Part shown: positions 1 through 7,889 of the stretch, in pieces
Position numbering within the stretch: the first letter of the stretch is position 1
How the letters are laid out: each line of letters opens with the position of its first letter
Assembly: GCA_003265685.1 (NCBI GenBank)
Contig: QJOU01000079.1
Location: 1 to 45,888, forward strand
Reading direction: 5' to 3'
Length of the DNA stretch: 45,888 bases
Origin: Piscinibacter caeni
GTDB taxonomy: Bacteria > Pseudomonadota > Gammaproteobacteria > Burkholderiales > Burkholderiaceae_C
The notes under the pieces: model-generated
What the model was told of the DNA's origin: nothing
The model's database searches: none
Seen by the model: only the letters and a program-made list of their open reading frames with translations
Program-made: the position numbers and the translations under genes

Positions 1-434
1 GCGCTGGCCACGCGCAGGCGGTGGCCGAGCGGCGCCAGCACCTCGCGCAGGCGCTGCAGCAGCCGCGCCAGGCCGCCGAAGTAGCGCAGGGTGGAGCGCA
101 CCTCGAGCAGCACGGTGTGCGCCGGCTCGCCGCGGCGCGCGGCTGGCTCGAGGCAGACCATCGGCGTGAAGGCCAGCGCCGCGTGCGCGACGGCCTGCAG
201 CGCGAGCGCATCGCGCGCCGCATCGGCCTGGCCGAGCAGCAGGCGCGGCGCCAGCGCCAGCGCGGTGGCGCGCTTCTGGCCGGGTGCGACGCCGAGCGCG
301 CGCGCGGCGGCGTTGGCCGCGCTGAGCTGGTGGCCGTCGATCAGCGCGATCGGCTCGGCGGCGCGCTCGGCATCCAGCGTGGCGACGAAGGCCTCGAGCG
401 AGAGCCACGGCAGGTGCAGCGCGATCCAGAGCAT
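1..434 (-). CDS. imuB: ImuB, Y-family polymerase-like mutasome subunit (partial)
   Basis: The first 144 codons of a gene that runs off the left edge. The ATG at 434 begins MLWIALHLPWLSLEAF, the N-terminus typical of ImuB/DinP-like proteins, followed by a palm-like region with LIDGHQLSAANAAARALGV. ImuB is a catalytically degraded Y-family polymerase homologue that links ImuA, DnaE2 and the beta clamp in SOS mutagenesis. It starts 15 bp after the imuA stop, so the two genes are one operon. The C-terminal part and any dnaE2 lie outside the window, so whether the catalytic acidic residues are lost cannot be judged. Confidence 0.85.
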   Translation of the reverse strand, partial: MLWIALHLPWLSLEAFVATLDAERAAEPIALIDGHQLSAANAAARALGVAPGQKRATALALAPRLLLGQADAARDALALQAVAHAALAFTPMVCLEPAARRGEPAHTVLLEVRSTLRYFGGLARLLQRLREVLAPLGHRLRVAS

Positions 435-449
435 TGGCGGGACATGCCT

Positions 450-1196
450 TCAACCCAGGTCGACGAAGGTGGCCGCCGGCAGCGCCTTCGCCTGCCCGGC
501 CCGCGCGCGCTGCTGCGCGATCTCGGACAGCGCCGGCGGCAGCTCGAGCCGCAGCGCCCGCTCCAGCGGCGGGCCGCGGCGCTTGAGCAGGCGCAGCGAA
601 AGCACGTCGGCCCCGTCCGGCCGCAGCGCCAGGCGCAGCGGCGCGGCGCTCGGGCGCTGCGCCTCGGCCAGCTCGCGCATCACGAAGGCCGGGCCGTCGT
701 GGCCCTGGGCGGCGATCTGCAGCCGGCGCAGCCGCTCGGCGCGCAGCCGCGTGGGCAGCCAGGCGAGCAGCGCGCCGACATGACCGCTGCGCAGCGCCTG
801 CTCGCAGGCCCACAGGCTGTCGCTGCCGGGCAGCGTGCGGGCGCGGGTCTGCACGACGAGCAGCTGGTCGAGGTCGAGCCCGAGCTGCAGCAGCGCCCAG
901 GCCGAGAGCGCGGCCGGCGGGTCGAACAGCATCACCAGCCGGCCGCGCGCCTGGGCCTCGGCCAGCGTGGGCGCGAGCAGGCGGATCTCGCCCACACCCG
1001 GGTGCGGCAGCAGCAGCTCGGTGAGCGCGCGGCGTGGCCAGCCGCCGCCGGGCAGCTCGGCATCGAGCGCCGGGAAGCCGCTGGCCAGCGCGTCGTCCTG
1101 CAGGCGGCCGAGCTGGTGGCCGAACCACAGCGCCGGGTGCAGTGCCTCGGGCGCCAGCGGCGGCAGTTCGGCAACGGCAGGGGGCAGGCGGTCCAT
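450..1196 (-). CDS. imuA: ImuA, SOS translesion-synthesis accessory protein
   Basis: A 248-residue RecA/SulA-like protein. The segment ALWFGHQLGRLQ, then ALDAELPGGGWPRRALTELL (residues about 45-64), is the conserved ImuA core, and the C-terminal part is Leu/Arg-rich. ImuA works with ImuB and DnaE2 as the DNA-damage mutasome. It is co-transcribed with imuB. A LexA box lies 5 bp upstream of this ATG and contains an in-frame stop, so no upstream start is possible. The mRNA must be nearly leaderless, or a downstream non-ATG codon is used. Confidence 0.88.
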   Translation of the reverse strand: MDRLPPAVAELPPLAPEALHPALWFGHQLGRLQDDALASGFPALDAELPGGGWPRRALTELLLPHPGVGEIRLLAPTLAEAQARGRLVMLFDPPAALSAWALLQLGLDLDQLLVVQTRARTLPGSDSLWACEQALRSGHVGALLAWLPTRLRAERLRRLQIAAQGHDGPAFVMRELAEAQRPSAAPLRLALRPDGADVLSLRLLKRRGPPLERALRLELPPALSEIAQQRARAGQAKALPAATFVDLG

Positions 1197-1201
1197 TTGA
1201 G

Positions 1202-1221
1202 TACTGTACGTTCATACAGTA
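1202..1221. promoter_or_regulatory. LexA (SOS) box upstream of imuA
   Basis: TACTGTACGTTCATACAGTA matches the proteobacterial SOS box TACTGT-N8-ACAGTA perfectly. It implies LexA repression of imuA-imuB and induction by DNA damage. It is 5 bp from the imuA ATG and 75 bp from the divergent MarR-GNAT gene. Confidence 0.93.
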
Positions 1222-1261
1222 TTTCGACGCAAGCGACGGATTTCACGGGTCGACCGTTCAA

Positions 1262-1274
1262 TTGCCAGAGGCAA
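1262..1274. promoter_or_regulatory. Candidate MarR-family operator (inverted repeat)
   Basis: TTGCC-AGA-GGCAA is a perfect 5-bp inverted repeat with a 3-bp centre, 22 bp before the start of the MarR-GNAT gene. Size and position fit an autoregulatory site for the MarR domain encoded just downstream. Only the palindrome is seen; binding is inferred. Confidence 0.45.
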
Positions 1275-1296
1275 CTATCTGGTCGACAATCGCCTC

Positions 1297-2256
1297 ATGG
1301 CCGCCGCCCCCGACCCCGCCCGCATCGAGGCCGTCCGGCGCTTCAACCGCTTCTACACGCGCCGCATCGGCGTGCTCGACGACGGCCTGCTCGACTCCCC
1401 CTTCTCGCTCGCCGAGGCCCGGCTGCTGTGGGAACTGGCCCATGCCGATACGCGCCTGACCGCCAGCCGCCTGGCCCGGGAGCTCGACCTCGACCCCGGC
1501 TACCTGAGCCGCCTGCTGCGCCGCCTGAAGGACCAGGGCCTGGTGCGCACCAGCCGCTCGAAGGACGACGCGCGCGTGCTCTGGCTCAGCCTCAGCCCGG
1601 CCGGGCAGCGCGCCTTCGCGCCGCTGGACGCCCGTTCGCGCGAGCAGGTCGGCGCCCTGCTCGCCACGCTGGACGAGCCGCGCCAGCAGGCCCTGCTCGA
1701 CGCGATGGCGCTGATCGAGGACGCCCTCTCCGACACGCCGCGCGCGCCCGCGCCGATTGCGGTGCGTGCGCTGCAGCCCGGCGACCTGGGCTGGGTGATC
1801 GGCCGCCACGGCGCGCTGTACGCGCAGGAGTACGGCTGGAGCGCGGACTTCGAGGCGCTGGTGGCGCGCATCGCGGCCGATTTCGTCGACCGCTTCGACC
1901 CGGCGCGCGAGGCCGCCTGGATCGCCGAGCGAGCGGGCGAGCGCCTGGGCTGCGTGTTCCTCGTGCAGGCGCGCGACGACGTGCGCCAGCAGGTCATTCC
2001 CGCCGCGGCGCAGCTGCGCATGCTGCTGGTCGAACCGGCGGCGCGCGGCCAGGGGTTGGGCCGGCGCCTGGTGGACGAATGCGAGCGCTTCGCCCGGGCG
2101 CAGCGCTACCGCCGCATCCTGCTGTGGACCAACAGCAATCTCGATGCGGCGCGCGCGATCTACGAGAAGGCCGGCTACCGGCTGATCGCCAGCGAGCCGC
2201 ACCACAGCTTCGGGCACGACCTGGTCGGCGAGACCTGGGAAAAGGTGCTGGCGTGA
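1297..2256 (+). CDS. MarR-type winged-helix regulator fused to GNAT acetyltransferase
   Basis: A 319-residue two-domain protein. Residues about 10-145 form a MarR domain, with recognition-helix region LTASRLARELDLDPGYLSRL and a basic wing containing SKDDAR. Residues about 155-319 form a GNAT domain whose acetyl-CoA loop reads RGQGLGRR, with a C-terminal NLDAARAIYEKAGY segment. This fusion is a recognised family, but its acetylation substrates are mostly unknown. It is divergent from imuA and overlaps the next gene by 4 bp (GTGA). The ATG is the first plausible start, though the ribosome site is weak. Confidence 0.88.
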   Translation: MAAAPDPARIEAVRRFNRFYTRRIGVLDDGLLDSPFSLAEARLLWELAHADTRLTASRLARELDLDPGYLSRLLRRLKDQGLVRTSRSKDDARVLWLSLSPAGQRAFAPLDARSREQVGALLATLDEPRQQALLDAMALIEDALSDTPRAPAPIAVRALQPGDLGWVIGRHGALYAQEYGWSADFEALVARIAADFVDRFDPAREAAWIAERAGERLGCVFLVQARDDVRQQVIPAAAQLRMLLVEPAARGQGLGRRLVDECERFARAQRYRRILLWTNSNLDAARAIYEKAGYRLIASEPHHSFGHDLVGETWEKVLA

Positions 2257-2648
2257 CGCTGCCTGCCGAGGCGCCCTGCCCCTGCGGCCGCGGCGCCGCC
2301 TACGGCGCCTGCTGCGGCCGCTGGCACGCCGGGCCGCTGCTCGGGCAGGCGCCGGATGCCGAGTCGCTCATGCGCTCGCGCTACAGCGCCTACGTGCTCG
2401 GCCTGCACGACTACCTGCTCGCCACCTGGCACCCGAGCCGCCGGCCGCCAATGCTCGAACCCGATCCGCCCGGGCTGAAGTGGCTCGGCCTGGTGGTGCA
2501 GGAGCACCGCGTCCAGGACGCCGACCATGCGACGGTGCGCTTCGTCGCGCGCAGCAAGCTCGGTGGGCGAGCGCACCGGCTGGCCGAGACCAGCCGCTTC
2601 GTGCGCGAGGACGGCCGCTGGTACTACCTCGACGGCGACCTGGCCTGA
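2253..2648 (+). CDS. YchJ-family (UPF0225) protein with SEC-C-like zinc motif
   Basis: A 131-residue protein starting at GTG that overlaps the preceding TGA. The N-terminal CPCGRGAAYGACC is a SEC-C-type metal-binding motif, followed by SLMRSRYSAY and a C-terminal SRFVREDGRWYYLDGD, both hallmarks of the YchJ family. Molecular function is unknown. No ATG is available near the N-terminal Cys motif, which supports GTG. Translational coupling to the MarR-GNAT gene is likely. Confidence 0.85.
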   Translation: MTLPAEAPCPCGRGAAYGACCGRWHAGPLLGQAPDAESLMRSRYSAYVLGLHDYLLATWHPSRRPPMLEPDPPGLKWLGLVVQEHRVQDADHATVRFVARSKLGGRAHRLAETSRFVREDGRWYYLDGDLA

Positions 2649-2661
2649 GCGGGGCTCAGGC
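2643..2661. terminator. Bidirectional hairpin containing both stop codons
   Basis: GCCTGAGC-GGG-GCTCAGGC is a perfect 8-bp stem with a 3-nt loop. The TGA of the ychJ-like gene (2646-2648) lies in one arm and the TGA of the opposing membrane-protein gene (2656-2658, read on the minus strand) in the other. No T-tract follows on either side, so termination is inferred from position and symmetry. Confidence 0.6.
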
Positions 2662-3198
2662 GAATTCCTGCCGGATCGCCGAGGACATCAGCCGGCGGAT
2701 GATCCACACCAGCGTGCCGCAGGCGGCCAGCGTCATCACGACGGCCATCGCGCGCGCCGCGGTGACGAAGCCGCCGAACACGCCCAGCACCGGCGCCGGC
2801 AGCGGCGTGCGGCTGAGCGTGGAATCGACCACCGACTGCACCACCTCGTGCTGGAACCACAGCCCGAGCAGGTTGGCCACGATGGCCAGTACCAGCAGGC
2901 CGATGAAGACACGCCGCGCCCATTCCAGGCGCAGCAGCAGGCCGATGGCCGAGGCCAGCGTGGCCAGCGAGAGCACCAGCCCGGCGCCGACGAACCAGGG
3001 CAGGTAGGCGATCAGCAGCCCGGTCAGCAGCGGCAGCGGCTGCTGCACGCCGGAGAGCTGCCAGCCCGGCAGCAGCGAGGCGACCATCGCGTTCTGCACC
3101 AGCGCCGTCGCGCTGGCCAGCGCCGCCAGGACGATGAAGACCCAGGCGGTCAGGGTGACGAAGAGGGAGCGGGCTCCGACGTTGAAGGTCTGCGGCAT
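2656..3198 (-). CDS. Hypothetical four-helix membrane protein
   Basis: A 180-residue protein with four predicted membrane segments at about residues 14-36, 60-82, 95-113 and 140-165. The loop after helix 3 holds a WFQHEVVQSVVDSTL amphipathic stretch. The N-terminus (MPQTFNVGARS) is short and cytoplasmic-looking. I do not recognise the family. It stands alone between the convergent ychJ-like gene and the oxidoreductase operon end. Confidence 0.7.
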   Translation of the reverse strand: MPQTFNVGARSLFVTLTAWVFIVLAALASATALVQNAMVASLLPGWQLSGVQQPLPLLTGLLIAYLPWFVGAGLVLSLATLASAIGLLLRLEWARRVFIGLLVLAIVANLLGLWFQHEVVQSVVDSTLSRTPLPAPVLGVFGGFVTAARAMAVVMTLAACGTLVWIIRRLMSSAIRQEFA

Positions 3199-3349
3199 CG
3201 CGGTTCCGGGCGGACATCGGGTCCGATCGGATGCCTGTCGATGCTACGGAGCGCGCCGCAGCCGACCATCCCTCGGCCCCAGCCTCCCCCCATGACCACG
3301 GGATGGCGCCGTGACGTCCGCGCCACGCGGGTTCACCCTCAGACCGCCA
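3199..3349. other. Intergenic region after the oxidoreductase operon
   Basis: Between the end of the GltD-like gene and the start of the membrane-protein gene, both on the minus strand. It contains an imperfect terminator candidate, TGGCGC-N10-GCGCCA (3304-3325), 25-46 bp past the upstream stop, without a T-tract. Nothing else is recognisable. Confidence 0.4.
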
Positions 3350-4981
3350 TCAGACCACTTCCGGATCCATGCGGATCGCGCCGCACGGGCACTCCGCCGC
3401 GCAGAGGCCGCAGCCCTTGCAGTAGTCGTAGTCGAACGCGAAGCGCTGCCCCGGGCCGAGCTTGATCACCGCGTTGTCCGGGCACATGCCGTAGCAGTTG
3501 TCGCACTCGAAGCAGTTGCCGCACGAGAGGCAGCGACGCGCCTCGAACTGCGCGTTGCCCTCGTCGAGCCCGCCCTGCACCTCGTCGAAGCTGCTGCTGC
3601 GGCGCGCCAGGTCGAGCACCGGCCGCACGGTGGCCGGCGCGTCGCTGTAGTACCAGGGGTTGAGGTTCTCGAAGGTGGCCGGCTCGTGCTTGGGCGGCGG
3701 CACGTGGCGCGTGCCGCGCAACCAGGCGTCGATGTGGCGCGCGGCCTTCTTGCCGTGGCCGACGGCCACCGTCACGTTGCGCTCGGCCGGCACCATGTCG
3801 CCGCCGGCGAACACGCCGGGCTGGCCGGTCATCATGCGTTCGTCCACCTTGACGACGCCGTCCTCGACCACCACGCCGGGCAGGCGCTGCAGGAAGGACA
3901 GGTCCACATCCTGCCCGAGCGCGAGCACCAGCGAATCGGCTTCCAGGCGCTCGACCTCGCCGGTGGGCTGCGGCTGGCCCTGCGCGTCCAGCACCATCTT
4001 CTCGACCAGCAGCTCGCCCTCGTCGGCGCGGCGGATGGTCGTGAGCCAGCGGATCAGCACGCCCTCCTCGAGCGCCTCCTGCACCTCGGCCTCGTGCGCC
4101 GGCATGCGCTCGCGGGTGCGGCGGTAGACGATCAGCGCCTCGGTGGCGCCGAGCCGCTTGGCCGTGCGCGCCACGTCGATCGCGGTGTTGCCGCCGCCAT
4201 AGACCACCACACGGCGGCCGAGCATCGGCCGCTCGCCGCCTTCCATGCCGCGCAGCAGCGAGACGGCGTCGAGCACGCGGGCCGAGTCACCGGCGGGGAT
4301 GAAGGCGCGCTTGGCGATGTGCGCGCCGACGGCCAGGAAGGCTGCGTCGGCGCCCTCGGCCTGCAGCGTGGCGGCCAGGTCCTCGACCTTGCTGTTGCAG
4401 CGGATCGTCACGCCTAGTGCGACGATGCGCGCCACCTCGGCGTCCAGCACCTCGCGCGGCAGGCGGTAGCGCGGGATGCCGAAGCGCATCATGCCGCCGG
4501 GCCAGGGGCCGGCCTCGAGCACCGTGACGCGGTGCCCCAGCCGGCGCAGGTGGTAGGCCGCCGACAGGCCGGACGGCCCGGCGCCGACCACCAGCACGTG
4601 CTTGCCGGTGTCCGGGGCCGGCGCGTCGAAGGCCCAGCCGTGCTCGATCGCCGCGTCGCCGAGGAAACGCTCGACGGCATTGATGCCCACCGGCTCGTCC
4701 AGCTTGCCGCGGTTGCAGGCGCTCTGGCAGGAGTGATAACAGACCCGGCCCATGACGGCCGGGAACGGGTTGTCGCGCACCAGGTGGCGCCAGGCGCGTT
4801 CGTAGTCGCCGCCCTCGGCATGGAACAGCCAGCCCTGGATGTCCTCGCCCGCCGGGCACTGCGCGTTGCACGGCGGCAGCCGGTCGACGTAGACCGGCCG
4901 CATCGAGCGCCACGAGCCGGTGTGGTTGGCACGCGAGGAGCCCGGGTCGAGCGTGATCGCGAACGGCTTGCGCATGGTCAT
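3350..4981 (-). CDS. GltD-like FAD/NAD(P) oxidoreductase fused to ferredoxin domain, OFOR electron-transfer subunit
   Basis: 543 residues. An N-terminal GltD-type Fe-S region (Cys38, 42, 81, 85, 89) is followed by an FAD Rossmann motif GAGPSG (133-138), an NAD(P)-binding motif with GGGNTAIDVA, and a second FAD motif with GGDM. The last 60 residues hold ten cysteines arranged as a two-cluster ferredoxin domain (Cys484-500 and CKGCGLCAAEC, 521-531). Its ATG overlaps the beta-subunit stop by 1 bp (TGATG), so it is the fourth gene of the operon. It probably passes electrons between the 2-oxoacid oxidoreductase and NAD(P)H. The overall plan recalls the NAD-linked phenylglyoxylate dehydrogenase epsilon subunit, here fused to the ferredoxin. 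Confidence 0.85.
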   Translation of the reverse strand: MTMRKPFAITLDPGSSRANHTGSWRSMRPVYVDRLPPCNAQCPAGEDIQGWLFHAEGGDYERAWRHLVRDNPFPAVMGRVCYHSCQSACNRGKLDEPVGINAVERFLGDAAIEHGWAFDAPAPDTGKHVLVVGAGPSGLSAAYHLRRLGHRVTVLEAGPWPGGMMRFGIPRYRLPREVLDAEVARIVALGVTIRCNSKVEDLAATLQAEGADAAFLAVGAHIAKRAFIPAGDSARVLDAVSLLRGMEGGERPMLGRRVVVYGGGNTAIDVARTAKRLGATEALIVYRRTRERMPAHEAEVQEALEEGVLIRWLTTIRRADEGELLVEKMVLDAQGQPQPTGEVERLEADSLVLALGQDVDLSFLQRLPGVVVEDGVVKVDERMMTGQPGVFAGGDMVPAERNVTVAVGHGKKAARHIDAWLRGTRHVPPPKHEPATFENLNPWYYSDAPATVRPVLDLARRSSSFDEVQGGLDEGNAQFEARRCLSCGNCFECDNCYGMCPDNAVIKLGPGQRFAFDYDYCKGCGLCAAECPCGAIRMDPEVV

Positions 4982-5973
4982 CACAGGCCCCCTTCCAGCA
5001 GCCCGTAGCGGCGGATGTTGCGGTCGGCGCGGGCCTGCAGGGCCTCGATCACCGCATCGCGCCGCATCGGCGCGAACAGGTGGGCGAAGCGCTTCTGCGG
5101 CTTCAGGTACTCCTCCACCGGCACGCGCTGGCGGATGCGGCGCACACCGACCACCTCGCCGTCGATCGCCTCGAACACCGGGAACAGGCCGGACTCCTGC
5201 GCCAGCCGGGCGAGCCGGATGGTGTCGTGCGAGGCCGCGCCCCAGCCGAGCGGGCAAGGCACCAGCACGTGCAGGTAGCGCGCGCCGCGCAGGCCCATCG
5301 CGCGCTCGACCTTGGCCTCCAGGTCGTGCAGGTCGGCCACCGTCGCGGTGGCGACGTAGGGGATGCCATGCGCCATCGCGATGCGCGGCAGGTCCTTGCC
5401 CTGGCCGAACCCGTTGCCGGGCGCGCCGCCGATGGCCGGCGTGGTGGCGGTGCGCGCCGCCGCCGGCGTGGCCGAGCTGCGCTGCACGCCGGTGTTCATG
5501 TAGGCCTCGTTGTCGTAGCAGACGTACAGCACGTCGTCGTTGCGCTCGAACATGCCGGAGAGGCAGCCGAAGCCGATGTCGGTGGTGCCGCCGTCGCCGC
5601 CTTGCGCCAGCACGCGCACGTCCTCGCGGCCCTTGGCCTTGAGCGCCGCGGCGATGCCGGTGGCCACTGCGGCGGTGTTGCCGAACAGCGAGTGGATCCA
5701 CGGCAGGCGCCAGGAACTCTCCGGGTACGGCGTCGAGAACACCTCCAGGCAGCCGGTGGCGTTGGCGGCGATCAGCCGGCCCTGCGTGGCGCGCAGCGCG
5801 GCATCGACCGCGTAGCGCGCACCGAGCGCCTCGCCACAGCCCTGGCAGGCGCGGTGGCCGGCGTCGATCGCGTTGCTGCGTTCGGTGCTCGCCTGCACGC
5901 TGCGCAGGGCCGGGTCGAGCAGCCGGTTGCCGACGGTGAAGGTGCCGGTCTGGTAGAAGCGGATGCGTTCCAT
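4981..5973 (-). CDS. 2-oxoacid:ferredoxin oxidoreductase beta subunit (TPP-binding)
   Basis: A 330-residue PorB-type subunit. CQGC (43-46), Cys75 in NATGCLEVFSTPYPESSW and a later PCPLGW cysteine are the expected single 4Fe-4S ligands. The thiamine diphosphate motif GGDGGTTDIG begins near residue 125, with the distal YDNEAYMNTG. It catalyses CoA-dependent oxidative decarboxylation of a 2-oxoacid together with the alpha and gamma subunits. It starts 1 bp after the alpha stop. Substrate (pyruvate, 2-oxoglutarate or an aryl 2-oxoacid) cannot be told from motifs alone. Confidence 0.92.
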   Translation of the reverse strand: MERIRFYQTGTFTVGNRLLDPALRSVQASTERSNAIDAGHRACQGCGEALGARYAVDAALRATQGRLIAANATGCLEVFSTPYPESSWRLPWIHSLFGNTAAVATGIAAALKAKGREDVRVLAQGGDGGTTDIGFGCLSGMFERNDDVLYVCYDNEAYMNTGVQRSSATPAAARTATTPAIGGAPGNGFGQGKDLPRIAMAHGIPYVATATVADLHDLEAKVERAMGLRGARYLHVLVPCPLGWGAASHDTIRLARLAQESGLFPVFEAIDGEVVGVRRIRQRVPVEEYLKPQKRFAHLFAPMRRDAVIEALQARADRNIRRYGLLEGGL

Positions 5974-5974
5974 G

Positions 5975-7228
5975 TCAGCGCACCTTCGTTGCCACGCCGC
6001 CGACGTCGCGCAGCATCGCCTCGGCTGCCGGGCCGCTGCGGCCCTCGGCGCGCTCGCGCTCGAGCTGGCGCGCCACCACCGCCCAGTCCATGTCGAGGAA
6101 GGTCAGCGGCTCGAGCCGGTCGGCCACCGCGTCGCGCAGCAGCCGCTCGAGCGAGGCCTGGGTGATGGCCCGCCCGCCCAGCCCGGCGATCACCGTGTAG
6201 CCCGCGAGCTTCAGGCCCGAGAGCGCGCTGCGCACGTCGTTGGCGACGATGCCGCCGAGCCCGACCGAGAAGCTCTTCTCCAGCACCACCACCCGCTGCG
6301 CGGGCTGCAGCGCCGCGCGCACCGCGGCGAGCGGGAACGGCCGGAACGAGGTGATGCCGAGCACGCCGATCGGCACGCCCGCATCGCGCAGCACGTCCAC
6401 GGTGTCCTTGAGCGTGCCGAGCACCGAGCCGAGCGCGACGACGATGGTCTGTGCGTCCTCGCAGCGGTAGGGCCGCACCAGGCCGCCGCTGGCGCGCCCG
6501 AAACGTGCCTCGAACTCGGCCGCGATGGCCGGGATGCGCTCGAGCGCACGCATCTGCCGCGCATGCGCCAGGTAGCGCACCTCGGCAAAGGCCTCCGGCC
6601 CGACCATCGCGCCGATGGTCACCGGCTCGGCCGGGTCGAGCACCTGGCGCGGCACGAAGGGCGGCAGGAAGGCGTCGACCTGCGGCTGCGGCGGCAGGTC
6701 CACGCGCTCGTAGGCATGCGTCAGGATGAAGCCGTCCATGCACACCATCACCGGCAGGCTCACCTCCTCGGCCAGGCGGAAGGCCTGCAGGTGCAGGTCC
6801 ACCGCCTCCTGGTTAGTCTCGGCGAACAGCTGGATCCAGCCGCAGTCGCGCTGGCTCATCGCGTCGCTGTGGTCGTTCCAGATGTTGATCGGCGCGCCGA
6901 TCGCGCGGTTGGCCACCGTCATCACGATCGGCAGCCCGAGCCCGGCGGCGTTGTAGACCGCCTCGGCCATGAACAGCAGGCCCTGGCTGGCGGTGGCGGT
7001 GTAGGCGCGCGCGCCGGCCGCCGAGGCGCCGATGGCCACCGACAGCGCCGCGAACTCGCTCTCGACATTGATGAACTCGCATGGCGCGAGCCGGCCGGTC
7101 TTCACCAGCTCGCTCAGGCCCTCGACGATGTGCGTCTGCGGCGAGATCGGGTAGGCGCACACCACCTCGGGCCGCGCCAGCGCCACCGCCTCGGCCACCG
7201 CGCGCGAGCCTTCAATCTGCTGAAGCAT
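5975..7228 (-). CDS. 2-oxoacid:ferredoxin oxidoreductase alpha subunit
   Basis: A 417-residue PorA-type subunit. The N-terminal pyrimidine-binding domain contains AYPISPQTHIVEGLSE and INVESEFAALSVAIGASAAG. AYTATASQGLLFMAE and NIWNDHSDAMSQRDCGWIQL are strongly conserved alpha-subunit segments, and domain II follows with the LGSVLGT stretch. Start ATG 7228 overlaps the 3' end of the gamma gene by 17 bp, showing tight operon packing. Confidence 0.92.
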   Translation of the reverse strand: MLQQIEGSRAVAEAVALARPEVVCAYPISPQTHIVEGLSELVKTGRLAPCEFINVESEFAALSVAIGASAAGARAYTATASQGLLFMAEAVYNAAGLGLPIVMTVANRAIGAPINIWNDHSDAMSQRDCGWIQLFAETNQEAVDLHLQAFRLAEEVSLPVMVCMDGFILTHAYERVDLPPQPQVDAFLPPFVPRQVLDPAEPVTIGAMVGPEAFAEVRYLAHARQMRALERIPAIAAEFEARFGRASGGLVRPYRCEDAQTIVVALGSVLGTLKDTVDVLRDAGVPIGVLGITSFRPFPLAAVRAALQPAQRVVVLEKSFSVGLGGIVANDVRSALSGLKLAGYTVIAGLGGRAITQASLERLLRDAVADRLEPLTFLDMDWAVVARQLERERAEGRSGPAAEAMLRDVGGVATKVR

Positions 7229-7802
7229 TCGCGATCTCCTCGGTTTCGCGCAGCACGTAGGCGAAGGCCTCGCGCGCCGCGGCGATGTTGCCCTCGGCCA
7301 CCGGGCCGCTGAACTTGTCGCGGATCGCGTGCACGACCGCCTCGAGCGTGATCAGCCCGGACATCGCCGCGAAGCCGCCCAGCAGCGCCGCGTTGGGCAG
7401 CGGCCGGCCCAGGTGCTGCTTGGCGATCTCGCTGGCCGGCACGTGCAGCAGCCGCTCGCGGCGCAGGCGCTGGCGCAGCTCGCCGATGCCGAGCTCGTCG
7501 GCATTGCGGCGCGAGTTGACCAGCACGTAGCCGTCCGCGCCGAGGCCCTGGAACAGGTCGACCTGGTGCAGCAGCGTCGGGTCCTGGATGATCACCGCGT
7601 CGGGCGCCATGACCGGCTCGCGCAGCCGGATCTCGCGCTCCGAGATGCGGCAGAACGCGACCACCGGCGCTCCGGTGCGCTCCGAGCCGAAGCTCGGGAA
7701 GGCCTGCGCGTGGCGGCCCTGCTCGAACGCGGCGATCGACAACATCTCGGCGCCGGTCACGACGCCCTGCCCGCCACGGCCGTGGATGCGAACCTGGAAC
7801 AT
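7212..7802 (-). CDS. 2-oxoacid:ferredoxin oxidoreductase gamma subunit
   Basis: A 196-residue PorG-type subunit beginning MFQVRIHGRGGQGVVTGAEM, the classic gamma signature, then FPSFGSERTGAPV. The start at 7802 is chosen because GGAGG sits 5 nt upstream and the family begins MFQ. An upstream in-frame ATG at 7823 lacks such a site. It is the first gene of the operon gamma-alpha-beta-GltD/Fd and divergent from rarD. Confidence 0.92.
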   Translation of the reverse strand: MFQVRIHGRGGQGVVTGAEMLSIAAFEQGRHAQAFPSFGSERTGAPVVAFCRISEREIRLREPVMAPDAVIIQDPTLLHQVDLFQGLGADGYVLVNSRRNADELGIGELRQRLRRERLLHVPASEIAKQHLGRPLPNAALLGGFAAMSGLITLEAVVHAIRDKFSGPVAEGNIAAAREAFAYVLRETEEIANASAD

Positions 7803-7848
7803 GGCTTCCTCCAGTGCGGCCATTGTCGGCGCGGAGGGGTCGCCCGGC

Positions 7849-7862
7849 TTGGCCTGCGTCAA
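7849..7862. promoter_or_regulatory. FNR/ANR-like half-conserved box before the oxidoreductase operon
   Basis: TTGGC-CTGC-GTCAA (TTGAC-GCAG-GCCAA on the other strand) keeps the TTG-N8-CAA frame of the FNR/ANR consensus TTGAT-N4-ATCAA. Its centre is about 54 bp before the gamma-subunit ATG. An oxygen-responsive control would suit an oxygen-sensitive enzyme. The match is imperfect, and it could equally be a TTGACG -35 element. Confidence 0.35.
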
Positions 7863-7889
7863 GCGCGTTGCAGCGACAATGCGCGCCCC

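Noticed and set aside
21-2648. Single 875-residue plus-strand frame
   Set aside because: It runs antisense through imuA/imuB and across the MarR gene in another frame. Only its end (2253-2648) is a real gene, the YchJ-family protein.
3350-5701. 783-residue reading of the GltD-like gene
   Set aside because: The first 240 residues are an out-of-frame reading of the beta-subunit gene; the start overlapping the beta stop at 4981 gives the conserved N-terminus.
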